In this document: one piece after another, positions 22,150 through 30,332 of the stretch
How positions within the stretch are numbered: the first letter of the stretch is position 1
How the letters are laid out: each line of letters begins with the position of its first letter
NCBI RefSeq assembly: GCF_000785535.1
Contig: NZ_CP007595.1
Location: 1 to 64,000, forward strand
Direction of reading: 5' to 3'
DNA: 64,000 nt
Source: Arthrobacter sp. PAMC 25486
GTDB lineage: Bacteria > Actinomycetota > Actinomycetes > Actinomycetales > Micrococcaceae
Program-made: the position numbers and the translations under genes
Notes under the pieces: generated by a model
Database searches by the model: none
Seen by the model: the letters and a program-made list of their open reading frames with translations, nothing else
Told to the model about the DNA's origin: nothing

Positions 22150-23219
22150 CGGGCACCGCCAGTGGAGGCGACGCTGATGGAGGAGTCGTAGGTGTGCGCG
22201 TTTCCAGCCAGTGCGGGGGAGTGGAACCACCCGGGGGTCACCTGCGTTGCCGCCCATTCCTCCTCGGTGCAGCCCAGTATCTTCGACAACACATCCGGCT
22301 CGGGGAGTGGGCCGCGGTCACCGGGCACTGTCAGCGTGCAGGCGGCACTGACATGGCCGCGGCGTAGTGAGGAACGCTGGTCCAGACCAAAAAGCATGCC
22401 GCTCAGATAGCCGGCGGCAAATGCGTCCCCGGCACCCACAGGTTCCAGCACGCTCACATTCAGCGACGGCACCTCAACCCGAGAGCCGTCGTGCAGCAGT
22501 GCAATGGCTGAAATGTCGGCATTCTTGAGCACGATGACAGCCGGATCCGGCAGCAGGGCGCGCAGCTCGGCTTCGTTGTTCGTGCCAAAGGCCGGCAGCG
22601 CCTCATCGGTCCCGACAAGCACGACGTCGGCCTGGTTGGCCAAGGTGCGCAGCACCCCCTTGTCGGCGTGGCTCCACAGCGGTTCGCGCCAGTTGACGTC
22701 AAAGGAGATGAGCCGGCTGTTGCGGGGTGCCGCCATGACGGCGGCAAGCATGGCCCGGCACTCGGGGGAGAGGGCGGCGGTGATGCCGCTGAGGTGGATC
22801 AGGGAGGCCTGGTCCAGCAAGGGCGCCACAGCGGGGAGCTCCAGCAGGGAAGGGCCCATGGCTGAGGCGGCCGAACCCTTGCGGTAATAAATCACGGAGG
22901 CGTCCGACGCTTCGAAGCCGTCTGCCGACGCAACGGCAGGAACCTTGACGTACAACCCGGTGTTGCGGTCCGCATCAATTTCCACCGCCCCGACACCGAC
23001 GCCGTGGTCGTGGAGGTCGTTGAGGATGCGGGTGCCGAACCCGTCCCTGCCCACCCGGCTGACCCAGTGGGTGTCAACACCCATGGCGGCCAGGCCCATG
23101 GCCACATTGGACTCGGCGCCGCCGACGCCGTAAAAGAGTTCGGGGGCCTGCGACAGGGGGACCTGGCCGGTGGGGGTGAGCATTACCATCGTCTCTCCGA
23201 TGCATACAACCGAAAGCAT
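22146..23219 (-). CDS. PfkB-family sugar kinase, likely 2-keto-3-deoxygluconate kinase
   Basis: A 357-residue ribokinase-fold kinase. The N-terminal signature is GGAESNVAMGLAAMG and the C-terminal signature GAGDAFAAGYLSG carries catalytic Asp265. The start MLSVVCIGETMVML at 23219 fits the family; GAGAGG lies ~15 bases upstream, rather far. With a KDPG-type aldolase across the divergent region, KDG is the likely substrate, forming KDPG. It is first in the operon with iclR and ridA. Other ketose or keto-acid substrates cannot be excluded. Confidence 0.85.
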   Translation of the reverse strand: MLSVVCIGETMVMLTPTGQVPLSQAPELFYGVGGAESNVAMGLAAMGVDTHWVSRVGRDGFGTRILNDLHDHGVGVGAVEIDADRNTGLYVKVPAVASADGFEASDASVIYYRKGSAASAMGPSLLELPAVAPLLDQASLIHLSGITAALSPECRAMLAAVMAAPRNSRLISFDVNWREPLWSHADKGVLRTLANQADVVLVGTDEALPAFGTNNEAELRALLPDPAVIVLKNADISAIALLHDGSRVEVPSLNVSVLEPVGAGDAFAAGYLSGMLFGLDQRSSLRRGHVSAACTLTVPGDRGPLPEPDVLSKILGCTEEEWAATQVTPGWFHSPALAGNAHTYDSSISVASTGGAR

Positions 23220-23280
23220 GGGCTTGCGGCACTTCCTCTCAGGGGTTGGCACGGCCCGCCTTGACTGGCGAATCCTGACC

Positions 23281-23332
23281 ATGTTAGACATGCATTGAAC
23301 AACTTTGCAACAGTCGTTGCAGATAGCGCAAC
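23281..23332 (-). promoter_or_regulatory. Promoter and operator-like palindrome between the divergent operons
   Basis: Reading leftwards, TTGCAA (23305-23310) and TAACAT (23281-23286 complement) are 18 bp apart, a good promoter for the kinase operon. A perfect TGCAAC-AGTC-GTTGCA inverted repeat (23306-23321) overlaps the -35, and a second GTTGC/GCAAC repeat follows to 23332. This is a plausible IclR-type operator controlling both directions. Confidence 0.55.
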
Positions 23333-23368
23333 GCAGCCGGGCCTTGGGGGTCCGTGAAGGGACGGAAT

Positions 23369-24709
23369 ATGGACGGCGGAGCACCCGGCATTGACTCCAC
23401 GCTCGTGGACGGGCTTGACGCAGTGGAGCTGTCGTGGCGCTACAAGGCCGTCCCTGCTGCGGCCCACGGCCAGACGGCTGCCGGCTATGTGGCCTCGGGT
23501 GTTGGCTTGGCGCAGCTGCAAACCCCCTTGCTGACGCTGAGTGCGCAGGCCATGGCCTCAAATGTTGCGCAGATGGCGGACTGGTGTGAAGCGAAGGGCG
23601 TGCTGCTGGCGCCCCACGGCAAAACCACCATGGCCCCGCAAATGTGGCGCGAGCAGCTCGTGCACGGGGCCTGGGGCATCACCCTGGCCAACGCGTCCCA
23701 GCTGCGGGTGGGCCACGCCTTTGGGGTGCGACGGGTCATGCTGGCCAACAGCCTGACCGATCCGCAAGCCGTCAGCTGGCTGGCGGAGCGCCAAGGCCCC
23801 GACTTCAAGGTGGTGTCGTGGGTTGATTCTGTGCAGACGGTTGCCCTGCAGGCAGCCACGCTCGCCGACAAGCCGCTCGCCGATAAGCGGGACTCCGTCC
23901 TGGACGTCATCGTGGAGCTGGGCAGCGGGGGTGGGCGAACCGGAGCCCGCACCGTTGCGCAGGCCGTGGAGATTGCCCGGGCTGTTAGTGCCTCCGCGCA
24001 CCACCGACTGGTGGGCGTGGGCGGCTATGAGGGATCCCTGGCCCACTCCGCCGAGCCTGGAGCCCTCGCCACAGTGCGCGGCTACCTCGCCGGCGTCAAG
24101 GAACTGCACGAACAACTGCTCGCCGAAGACCTCTACGCACAGGGTGCCGAAACGATCATCACGGCGGGCGGCAGCGCCTACTTTGACGACGTCGTGGACG
24201 TTCTCGCCGGCTGCGCATCGGACCGGGTGGATGGTGGCCGCCGTGTTGATGTGATCCTGCGCAGCGGCGCTTACATGGTGCACGATGACGGCTTCTACCG
24301 GGGCATCTCCCCCTTCGCCCGCGGTTCGCACGCAGGGAAAACGGAGCGGCCGTTCGTGTCCGCCATGCATGTCTGGGCCCGCGTCGTATCGGTACCCGAA
24401 CCGGGGCTGGCCATCCTCGACGCCGGCAAGCGCGACATGCCCGTGGACGAGGGAATGCCCGAACCCCAACTGCTGGGCCGTGAACTTGGCGGACCCATGG
24501 AGGTGCTGGAAGGGGCGAGTATCAGCGCCGTCAACGACCAGCACGCCTACCTGCGCTGCACCCCGGAAACCACCGTGGGCATGGGCGACGTGGTCCGGCT
24601 GGGCCTGTCCCACCCTTGCACCGCCTTTGACAAGTGGACGCTCATCCCGGTGCTGGCCGACACCGGCAACGACAACGCCCTGGTGGATCTCATCCACACG
24701 TTCTTCTAA
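23369..24709 (+). CDS. PLP-dependent D-amino-acid dehydratase (D-threonine aldolase / D-serine dehydratase-like family)
   Basis: A 446-residue fold-type III PLP enzyme. The alanine-racemase-like N-terminal domain carries the PLP lysine Lys85 in APHGKTTM. The C-terminal domain has the metal-binding pair His415/Cys417 in SHPCTAFDKW, typical of D-serine dehydratase-like enzymes. Such enzymes deaminate 3-hydroxy D-amino acids or cleave them. D-glucosaminate is a 3-hydroxy D-amino acid, and the neighbouring KDG kinase and KDPG aldolase would use the product. The ATG at 23369 is preferred since AAGGGA lies 6 bases before it; a GTG at 23354 is the alternative. Confidence 0.85.
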   Translation: MDGGAPGIDSTLVDGLDAVELSWRYKAVPAAAHGQTAAGYVASGVGLAQLQTPLLTLSAQAMASNVAQMADWCEAKGVLLAPHGKTTMAPQMWREQLVHGAWGITLANASQLRVGHAFGVRRVMLANSLTDPQAVSWLAERQGPDFKVVSWVDSVQTVALQAATLADKPLADKRDSVLDVIVELGSGGGRTGARTVAQAVEIARAVSASAHHRLVGVGGYEGSLAHSAEPGALATVRGYLAGVKELHEQLLAEDLYAQGAETIITAGGSAYFDDVVDVLAGCASDRVDGGRRVDVILRSGAYMVHDDGFYRGISPFARGSHAGKTERPFVSAMHVWARVVSVPEPGLAILDAGKRDMPVDEGMPEPQLLGRELGGPMEVLEGASISAVNDQHAYLRCTPETTVGMGDVVRLGLSHPCTAFDKWTLIPVLADTGNDNALVDLIHTFF

Positions 24710-24713
24710 CCCC

Positions 24714-26360
24714 ATGCCGGACAACACCGCAGAAGCCGCCGCCTCCACCGCGCGGACCACCATCAGCAACGCCACCGTCGTGGACGGGACGGGCGCACCA
24801 CGATACGCGGCCGACGTCGTGCTTGAAAATGGCGCCATCGCCAGCATCGACGCCCCCGGCAGTCACGCGGGGGAGCCGGGCACCATCGACGCGGCGGGGC
24901 TGGTGCTGAGCCCGGGCTTCATCGACATGCATGCCCACTCGGACCTGGCGCTCCTGGCGGACCCTGGTCACTACGCCAAGCTCAGTCAGGGCGTCACCAC
25001 CGAGCTGCTGGGCCAGGACGGTCTGTCCTATGCCCCGGTGGATGAGGAAACGCTGGCCGGGATCAGGGAGAAGATCGCCGGCTGGAACGGGGACCCGGAC
25101 GGTTTCGACTTCACATGGCGCACCGTGGGGGAGTACCTGGACCGGCTCGATGACGGCATTGCCGTCAATGCCGCCTACCTTATCCCGCAAGGCACCGTCC
25201 GGGCCCTGGTCTGCGGATTTGGTGACGGCGGGGCCACAGAGGCCCAGATCAACGCGCAGCAGCAGCTGGTCCGCACCGGCATGGCGGAGGGCGCCGTGGG
25301 CCTGTCCTCGGGACTCAGCTACACGCCCGGCATGTACGCCACCACCGAGGAACTCGCCCGGTTGTGCGCCACGGTTGCCGAATGTGGCGGCTTCTACGCC
25401 CCGCATCACCGCTCCTACGGGAAGGGCGCCCTGGAGGCGTACGCGGAGATGATCGACCTGGCCCGCGACACCGGCTGCGCCCTGCACCTGGCCCATGCCA
25501 CCATGAACTTCGCCCCCAACAAGGACCGTGCGCCGGAACTGCTGGCCCTGCTGGATGAGGCAATGGACGACGGCGTGGACCTCACCCTGGACTCGTACCC
25601 TTACCTGGCGGGTGCCACCACCCTGTCCGCGATCCTGCCCGGCTGGGCCTCCGCCGACGGCAACGGGACCACCCTTGACAGGCTCCACCACCCTGAGCTG
25701 CTGGGGCGCATCCGGGAAGAGCTGGAAGTCAACGGCTCCGACGGCTGCCACGGGGTGGTGGCCGACTGGGACAGCATAGAGATCTCCGGTGTCGGCAACC
25801 CAGAACTTGAGCCGCTCGTGGGCCACACAGTAGCCGGCATCGCCGCTGACACCGGCACAGACCCCTTTGACGTGTTTGTTGACATCCTGCGCCGCGACAA
25901 GCTGGGCACCGGAATCCTGCAACATGTGGGCCACGAGGAAAACGTGCGGACCATCATGGTCCACCGCGCCCACACCGGCGGCAGTGACGGCATCCTTGTG
26001 GGCGGCAAGCCACACCCACGGGCGTGGGGCACCTTCCCACGCTACCTTGGCCACTACTGCCGTGACCTGGGGCTGATGACATTGGAAGAAACCATCCACC
26101 ACCTCACCGGTCGACCGGCCACACGGCTGAAGCTCCGCAACCGGGGCCACGTCAAGGCCGGCCATGCCGCCGACCTCGTCCTCTTTGACCCGCTGACCGT
26201 CACCGACACGGCCACCTTTACCAACCCCCGCCAGGCAGCAGCGGGAATCCACTACGTTTTTGTCAACGGCGTTGCCGCCATCATGGCTGGCAAACCCACC
26301 GGCGCACTTGCCGGACGGGCCTTGCGCCACACCCAGGAAGGAACCCGCAGCATCCCATGA
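24714..26360 (+). CDS. N-acyl-D-amino-acid deacylase family amidohydrolase
   Basis: A 548-residue amidohydrolase of the D-aminoacylase group. The metal-binding HAH is at residues 73-75 in FIDMHAHSDL. GLSSGLSYTPGMYA and the C-terminal HAADLVLFDP are family hallmarks. D-aminoacylases release the acid from N-acyl-D-amino acids, acting in the cytosol. It starts 4 bp after the dehydratase gene and overlaps the aldolase gene by 4 bp, so it most likely supplies the dehydratase with free D-amino acid, possibly deacetylating N-acetyl-D-glucosaminate. The exact substrate is inferred. Confidence 0.88.
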   Translation: MPDNTAEAAASTARTTISNATVVDGTGAPRYAADVVLENGAIASIDAPGSHAGEPGTIDAAGLVLSPGFIDMHAHSDLALLADPGHYAKLSQGVTTELLGQDGLSYAPVDEETLAGIREKIAGWNGDPDGFDFTWRTVGEYLDRLDDGIAVNAAYLIPQGTVRALVCGFGDGGATEAQINAQQQLVRTGMAEGAVGLSSGLSYTPGMYATTEELARLCATVAECGGFYAPHHRSYGKGALEAYAEMIDLARDTGCALHLAHATMNFAPNKDRAPELLALLDEAMDDGVDLTLDSYPYLAGATTLSAILPGWASADGNGTTLDRLHHPELLGRIREELEVNGSDGCHGVVADWDSIEISGVGNPELEPLVGHTVAGIAADTGTDPFDVFVDILRRDKLGTGILQHVGHEENVRTIMVHRAHTGGSDGILVGGKPHPRAWGTFPRYLGHYCRDLGLMTLEETIHHLTGRPATRLKLRNRGHVKAGHAADLVLFDPLTVTDTATFTNPRQAAAGIHYVFVNGVAAIMAGKPTGALAGRALRHTQEGTRSIP

Positions 26361-26992
26361 AAAACACAGAATTCATCGCCCGGATTGAAGCAGACCGCAC
26401 CATCGCCGTGGTCCGTGCCCCCGCCATCGCCGACGCGGCAGAGCTGTGCCGCTCCCTCGTGGCAGGCGGGATCAGCGGCGTCGAGCTGACCTACACCACC
26501 CCCCATCTGCTCAAGCACGTGGCCCGCGCCGCCGAGACGGCAGCCGAACACGGTGCCGTGGTCGGTGTGGGCACCGTACTGACTCGTGAACAGGCCAAGG
26601 CCGCCATTGACTCCGGCGCCCAATTCCTGGTCACCCCCGGCATCCGTCCCGAGGTGGCCAAGGTGGCCGCCGACGCCGGCATCCCCTTTGCGCTCGGCGC
26701 GCTGACTCCCAGCGAGGTGGCGATGGCGCTGGACCTGGGCTCCGCCGTCGTAAAGATCTTTCCCGCCCGCGCACTGGGGCCCGGCTACCTCAAGGACCTG
26801 CAGGGCCCCTACCCGGGTGTGAAGCTGCTGCCCTCGGGCGGCATTGACGCGGCCAATGCCAACGACTACCTGGCCGCAGGCGCGCTCGCGGTCTGCTGCG
26901 GCACGGCTGTGGTCCCGCCGGCTGTTGTGGCGGCAGGGGACTGGGCCGACATCACGGCGAGGGCTGCTGCGTTTACGGCCCTGCTGCGCTAG
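26357..26992 (+). CDS. eda: 2-keto-3-deoxy-6-phosphogluconate (KDPG/KHG) aldolase
   Basis: A 211-residue class I aldolase. Glu43 (GVELTYTTP) and the Schiff-base lysine Lys133 (VVKIFPA) are in place, and GVGTVLT and LLPSGGI are family motifs. It splits KDPG to pyruvate and glyceraldehyde-3-phosphate. The start overlaps the preceding stop (ATGA). It completes the route from keto-deoxy acid to central metabolism together with the divergent PfkB kinase. A 4-hydroxy-2-oxoglutarate aldolase role is possible within the same family. Confidence 0.92.
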   Translation: MKNTEFIARIEADRTIAVVRAPAIADAAELCRSLVAGGISGVELTYTTPHLLKHVARAAETAAEHGAVVGVGTVLTREQAKAAIDSGAQFLVTPGIRPEVAKVAADAGIPFALGALTPSEVAMALDLGSAVVKIFPARALGPGYLKDLQGPYPGVKLLPSGGIDAANANDYLAAGALAVCCGTAVVPPAVVAAGDWADITARAAAFTALLR

Positions 26993-27052
26993 AAGCGACG
27001 ATCGTGGCGGCGGCGACCGGCCTGGGTCGCCGCCATGCCCTACGCTGGATTT

Positions 27053-27565
27053 ATGAGCGCTTCCGTCACCCTGTGTTTCCTCCTCCGCACCCACAACAGT
27101 CAGAACCAGGTGCTGCTGGGCCTGAAGAAAACAGGTTTCGGCGTGGGGAAAGTGGTGGGGATCGGCGGTCACGTGGAGCGCGGTGAGAGCGTGGTGGCGG
27201 CAATCTGCCGCGAGGTTGCCGAGGAAAGCAGCCTCACGGTGGAAGCCCTGGACCTGATCCCTGCGGGGACGGTGGAATTTGTGTTCCCGGCCCAGCCGGC
27301 ATGGGACATGTTCACCACAGTATTCCTGTGCCGAAAATTCGCCGGCCACGCCGTTGAGAGCGATGAGATCCGGCCCCAATGGTACCCGGTGAACCGCCTG
27401 CCGCACGCACAGATGTGGGCCGACGCCAGCCACTGGCTGCCCGCCTTCCTGGCCGGCGAACGCGGGCATTGGCGCGTGGTCCTGAACGACGACAACGAAA
27501 CCGTCGCCTCAAGCACCCACACCCCACCCCGCGGACCGGTCCCCACGGAAGACCAGGGCAGCTAG
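27053..27565 (+). CDS. NUDIX hydrolase, MutT/MTH1-like
   Basis: A 170-residue protein with a complete NUDIX box (GHVERGESVVAAICREVAEESSL split as G-x5-E-x7-REVAEES). The sequence around it (GLKKTGFGVGKVVGIGGH, PQWYPVNRLPHAQMW) resembles MTH1-type 8-oxo-dGTP hydrolases, which sanitise oxidised nucleotides. The ATG at 27053 follows TACGCT by 8 bases, so it may be leaderless with TACGCT as the -10. The C-terminal ~25 residues are a polar tail. It stands alone, 60 bp after the aldolase gene. Confidence 0.88.
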   Translation: MSASVTLCFLLRTHNSQNQVLLGLKKTGFGVGKVVGIGGHVERGESVVAAICREVAEESSLTVEALDLIPAGTVEFVFPAQPAWDMFTTVFLCRKFAGHAVESDEIRPQWYPVNRLPHAQMWADASHWLPAFLAGERGHWRVVLNDDNETVASSTHTPPRGPVPTEDQGS

Positions 27566-27588
27566 ACCCCTGGCCCCCAGACGGGCAG

Positions 27589-27918
27589 TTAGGGCTTCGC
27601 CACCGTCAACAGGAACGTGGAGTCCTCCAATGCATCGACGGAGTGGCGGGCCAGCGGCACCACCAGGTGGTCACCGGGGGAGCCCTCCCAGGCGACGTCA
27701 CCGGCCTTCAATACGAGCTTGCCGCTGAGCACCTGCACCGTTGCCTCACCGGGGTTGTCGTGCTCGTCCAGCCTGGATCCCGCCGTCAGGGCCACCACTG
27801 TCTGGCGCAGGACCCGCTCGTGCCCGCCATAAACCGTCCGGGCACTGCGCCCGCTGCTTTTGGTCTTGGCGGATGCCAGGAGTTCCCGGGCCAGTGCTGT
27901 CAGGGATGACTTTTCCAC
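27589..27918 (-). CDS. Cupin-domain protein
   Basis: A 109-residue single-domain cupin. LDEHDNPGEATVQVLSGKL is cupin motif 1 with His-x-n-Glu metal ligands, and GDHLVVPLARHSVDAL is motif 2. Small cupins of this kind often bind metals or act as simple sugar-acid or stress proteins; the role here is unknown. The GTG at 27918 has an excellent AAGGAG 5 bases upstream. It converges with the NUDIX gene, leaving only 23 bp between the two stops. Confidence 0.85.
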   Translation of the reverse strand: MEKSSLTALARELLASAKTKSSGRSARTVYGGHERVLRQTVVALTAGSRLDEHDNPGEATVQVLSGKLVLKAGDVAWEGSPGDHLVVPLARHSVDALEDSTFLLTVAKP

Positions 27919-28042
27919 GATGCTCCTTTGTAGCGGTTGCAGGTACGTTTCTTCACAGTACCGCCAACTTCGCAGGAAGTGAGGGAACGATCACGAAAAG
28001 GCCCAATTGGTGAGGGATCGATGGGGGTGGGGTGCAAAAAGT

Positions 28043-28092
28043 ACGACGGCGGGAGGTCCCCTTTTTTCCAAAAGGTGACCTCCCGCCGTCGT
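28043..28092. terminator. Long palindromic hairpin after the prp operon
   Basis: ACGACGGCGGGAGGT (28043-28057) pairs perfectly with 28078-28092. The stem extends inward through CCCCTTT and AAAAGG to ~23 bp with one mismatch. It lies between the cupin 5' side and the prpC 3' end. It could end prpC transcription, with the T-run inside the stem, or be a mobile palindrome. Confidence 0.7.
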
Positions 28093-28104
28093 TCCCCAGC
28101 CGCT

Positions 28105-28215
28105 CCCAGCTGCTCGCAAGCTCGCAGCGGGACCCTCGCGGCCGTGGGCCCACCCAGACGCACCCAGCTGCTCGCAAGCTCGCAGCGGGACCCTCGCGGC
28201 CGTGGGCCCACCCAG
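28105..28215. repeat. 53-bp perfect direct repeat (two copies)
   Basis: 28105-28157 and 28163-28215 are identical 53-bp blocks separated by 5 bases. Each begins CCCAGCTGCTCGCAAGCTCG. The second copy ends 11 bases before the prpC stop. Each unit contains GCTGCTCGCAAGCTCGCAGC, a near-perfect palindrome. Recent duplication of a terminator-like element is likely. Confidence 0.85.
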
Positions 28216-28226
28216 GTGTCCAGGAA

Positions 28227-29366
28227 CTACTTCAGGTGGCGCTCGTCAACACCGTTGTAGGCGCTCAGGGGGCGGATCAACGCATTCGCGGCGCGCTGTT
28301 CCATGATGTGCGCGGTCCAGCCGGTGATGCGCGAGGCGATGAACAGCGGCGTGAACATGTCCGTGTCGAAGCCCATCAGGTGGTACGTGGGGCCGGCCGG
28401 GTAATCGAGGTTCGGCTTAATCGCCTTGGCCTCGGCCATGGCTTGTTCCAGCCCGTCGTACAGGCCCATCATTTCCGGGCGGTCGTAATGGGTGATCATG
28501 CGTTCCAGCGCAGCCTTCATGGTGGGCACGCGGGAATCGCCGTTCTTGTAGACCCGGTGGCCGAAACCCATGACCTTCTTCTTCGCGGCCAGGGCATCCT
28601 CCATCCACGCCTTGGCGCGGGTGGCGGCCTCCTCGCGGGACTCCTCGGCACGGATGCCGATCTCGTCAAAGGTGTGCATGACGGCCTCGTTGGCACCGCC
28701 GTGCAACGGGCCCTTCAACGCGCCGATGGCAGCGGTCACGGCCGAATGCAGGTCCGACAGTGTTGAGGTGACGACCCGGGCCGTGAACGTGGAGGCGTTG
28801 AAGGAGTGCTCCGCGTACAGCACCATGGACACGCGGAAGGCGTCCACCACCTCGGGCGCCGCCTCCTCGCCAAAGGCCATCCACAGGAAGTTCGCGGAGT
28901 AGTCCAGGTCCGTGCGCGGTTCCACCAGCGGCTGGCCGCGCCGGCGGCGCTGGTCGTAGGCGACCACGGCCGGGAAGTGCGCAAAGAGCGACTGGGCTTT
29001 ATCCAACTCCGCTTCCGGTGAGGAGTCCTCCGCCAGGGCATGCACCGCGCCCATGACCGAGACGGCTGTGCGAGCCACATCCATGGGGTGGCAGTCCAGT
29101 GGCAGCAGGTCAATGGCCGCCTTGACCTGCGAGTCCAGTGCCCGGTTGGCCCGTTCAAAGGCCTCAAAGAGCGTCAGCTCTTCCTCCGTGGGCAGCTCGC
29201 CCGTCCACAACAGGAGTGCCACTTCCTCAAAGGACTTGCCGGCGGCCAATTCCTGCACCGGATAACCGCGGTACAGCAGCGAGTTGGACTCGGGGTTGAC
29301 CTTGGAAATAGCGGTGTAGTCGGCGACGACCCCGGCAAGGCCCTTGCGTACTTCTTCTTCGCTCAC
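28227..29366 (-). CDS. prpC: 2-methylcitrate synthase
   Basis: A 379-residue citrate-synthase-family enzyme condensing propionyl-CoA with oxaloacetate. Active-site segments HSFNASTF, GPLHGGANEAV and GFGHRVYKNGDSR are present with the catalytic histidines. The ~380-residue length and prpDB neighbours favour methylcitrate over citrate synthase. The GTG at 29366 is chosen since AAGGAG is 8 bases upstream; the GTG at 29375 would leave no spacing from that site. Third gene of gntR-prpD-prpB-prpC. Confidence 0.93.
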   Translation of the reverse strand: MSEEEVRKGLAGVVADYTAISKVNPESNSLLYRGYPVQELAAGKSFEEVALLLWTGELPTEEELTLFEAFERANRALDSQVKAAIDLLPLDCHPMDVARTAVSVMGAVHALAEDSSPEAELDKAQSLFAHFPAVVAYDQRRRRGQPLVEPRTDLDYSANFLWMAFGEEAAPEVVDAFRVSMVLYAEHSFNASTFTARVVTSTLSDLHSAVTAAIGALKGPLHGGANEAVMHTFDEIGIRAEESREEAATRAKAWMEDALAAKKKVMGFGHRVYKNGDSRVPTMKAALERMITHYDRPEMMGLYDGLEQAMAEAKAIKPNLDYPAGPTYHLMGFDTDMFTPLFIASRITGWTAHIMEQRAANALIRPLSAYNGVDERHLK

Positions 29367-29401
29367 AGTGTGCACTCCTTCTTCTGGTGTTCTTTGCAGG
29401 C

Positions 29402-30331
29402 CTAGAGGTTTGAGTTGTTGCCGTCGATGTCCAGGCTGGGGATCTGGAAGTTGAAGATGCCCGTATCGAATTGGTTGTACGCCTCATAGTCAACCAGATC
29501 ATAAAGTCGGGCCCGCGTCAGCATTTCCGGGACAGCAGTTTCCTGCGTGCCGTGCGCGCTGATCGCGTCCAGGACCCGTTCGGCCGCACCCATGGCGCTG
29601 CGCAGCAGTGTTACGGGGTAGATGATCATGGCCACGCCGGCCGCGGCAAGCTGGTCACGGGTGAACAGCTCGCTCTTGCCAAACTCCGTCATATTCGCCA
29701 AAACGGGGACATCCACGGCCTTGCATACCGCCTCAAATTCCGCCACGCTCTTCATCGCTTCCGGGAAGATCGCGTCGGCGCCGGCGTCGACGAGCGCCTT
29801 GGCCCGGTCGATGGCGGCATCCAGGCCTTCCACGGCGCGGATGTCGGTGCGGGCCATGATCAAAAAGTTCGGGTCCCGCCGGGCGTCGGCGGCTGCGGCA
29901 ATGCGCTTGACCGCCGTGTCCAGGTCCACCATGTTCTTGCCGTCCAGGTGGCCGCAGCGCTTCGGGTTGAACTGGTCCTCGATGTGGCAACCAGCCAGCC
30001 CCGCGTTTTCCAGTTCCTGGATGGTGCGGGCCACGTTCATGGGCTCGCCAAAGCCGGTGTCGGCGTCGATCAGGCAGGGCAGGTCCGTCATGCGCGCGAT
30101 CTGCCCGCCGCGGGCGGCCACCTCGGTCAGCGTGGTCATGCCAATGTCCGGCAGGCCCAGGTCGTTGGCGAGGACGGCGCCTGAGATGTAGACGCCGTCG
30201 AACTTCTTTTCCTCAATGAGGCGGGCCGAGAGCGGGTTGAAGGCGCCCGGGAATTGGCGGGCAGCGCCCGGGACCAGCATGGCGCGCAGGTCCCGGCGCT
30301 TCTGCTCGGGCGTTTTCTTGGAGTACAGCAT
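29402..30331 (-). CDS. prpB: 2-methylisocitrate lyase
   Basis: A 309-residue PEP-mutase/isocitrate-lyase superfamily enzyme that cleaves 2-methylisocitrate to pyruvate and succinate. The catalytic KRCGH is at residues 124-128, preceded by GCHIEDQ. DADTGFGEP holds the Mg2+ site. The length is normal. It starts 1 bp after the prpD stop and ends 35 bp before the prpC start, so the genes are coupled. Confidence 0.95.
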   Translation of the reverse strand: MLYSKKTPEQKRRDLRAMLVPGAARQFPGAFNPLSARLIEEKKFDGVYISGAVLANDLGLPDIGMTTLTEVAARGGQIARMTDLPCLIDADTGFGEPMNVARTIQELENAGLAGCHIEDQFNPKRCGHLDGKNMVDLDTAVKRIAAAADARRDPNFLIMARTDIRAVEGLDAAIDRAKALVDAGADAIFPEAMKSVAEFEAVCKAVDVPVLANMTEFGKSELFTRDQLAAAGVAMIIYPVTLLRSAMGAAERVLDAISAHGTQETAVPEMLTRARLYDLVDYEAYNQFDTGIFNFQIPSLDIDGNNSNL

Positions 30332-30332
30332 G

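Noticed and set aside
24285..24713. 143-codon N-terminal extension of the D-aminoacylase
   Set aside because: It lies fully inside the dehydratase gene in another frame; the ATG at 24714 gives the family N-terminus.
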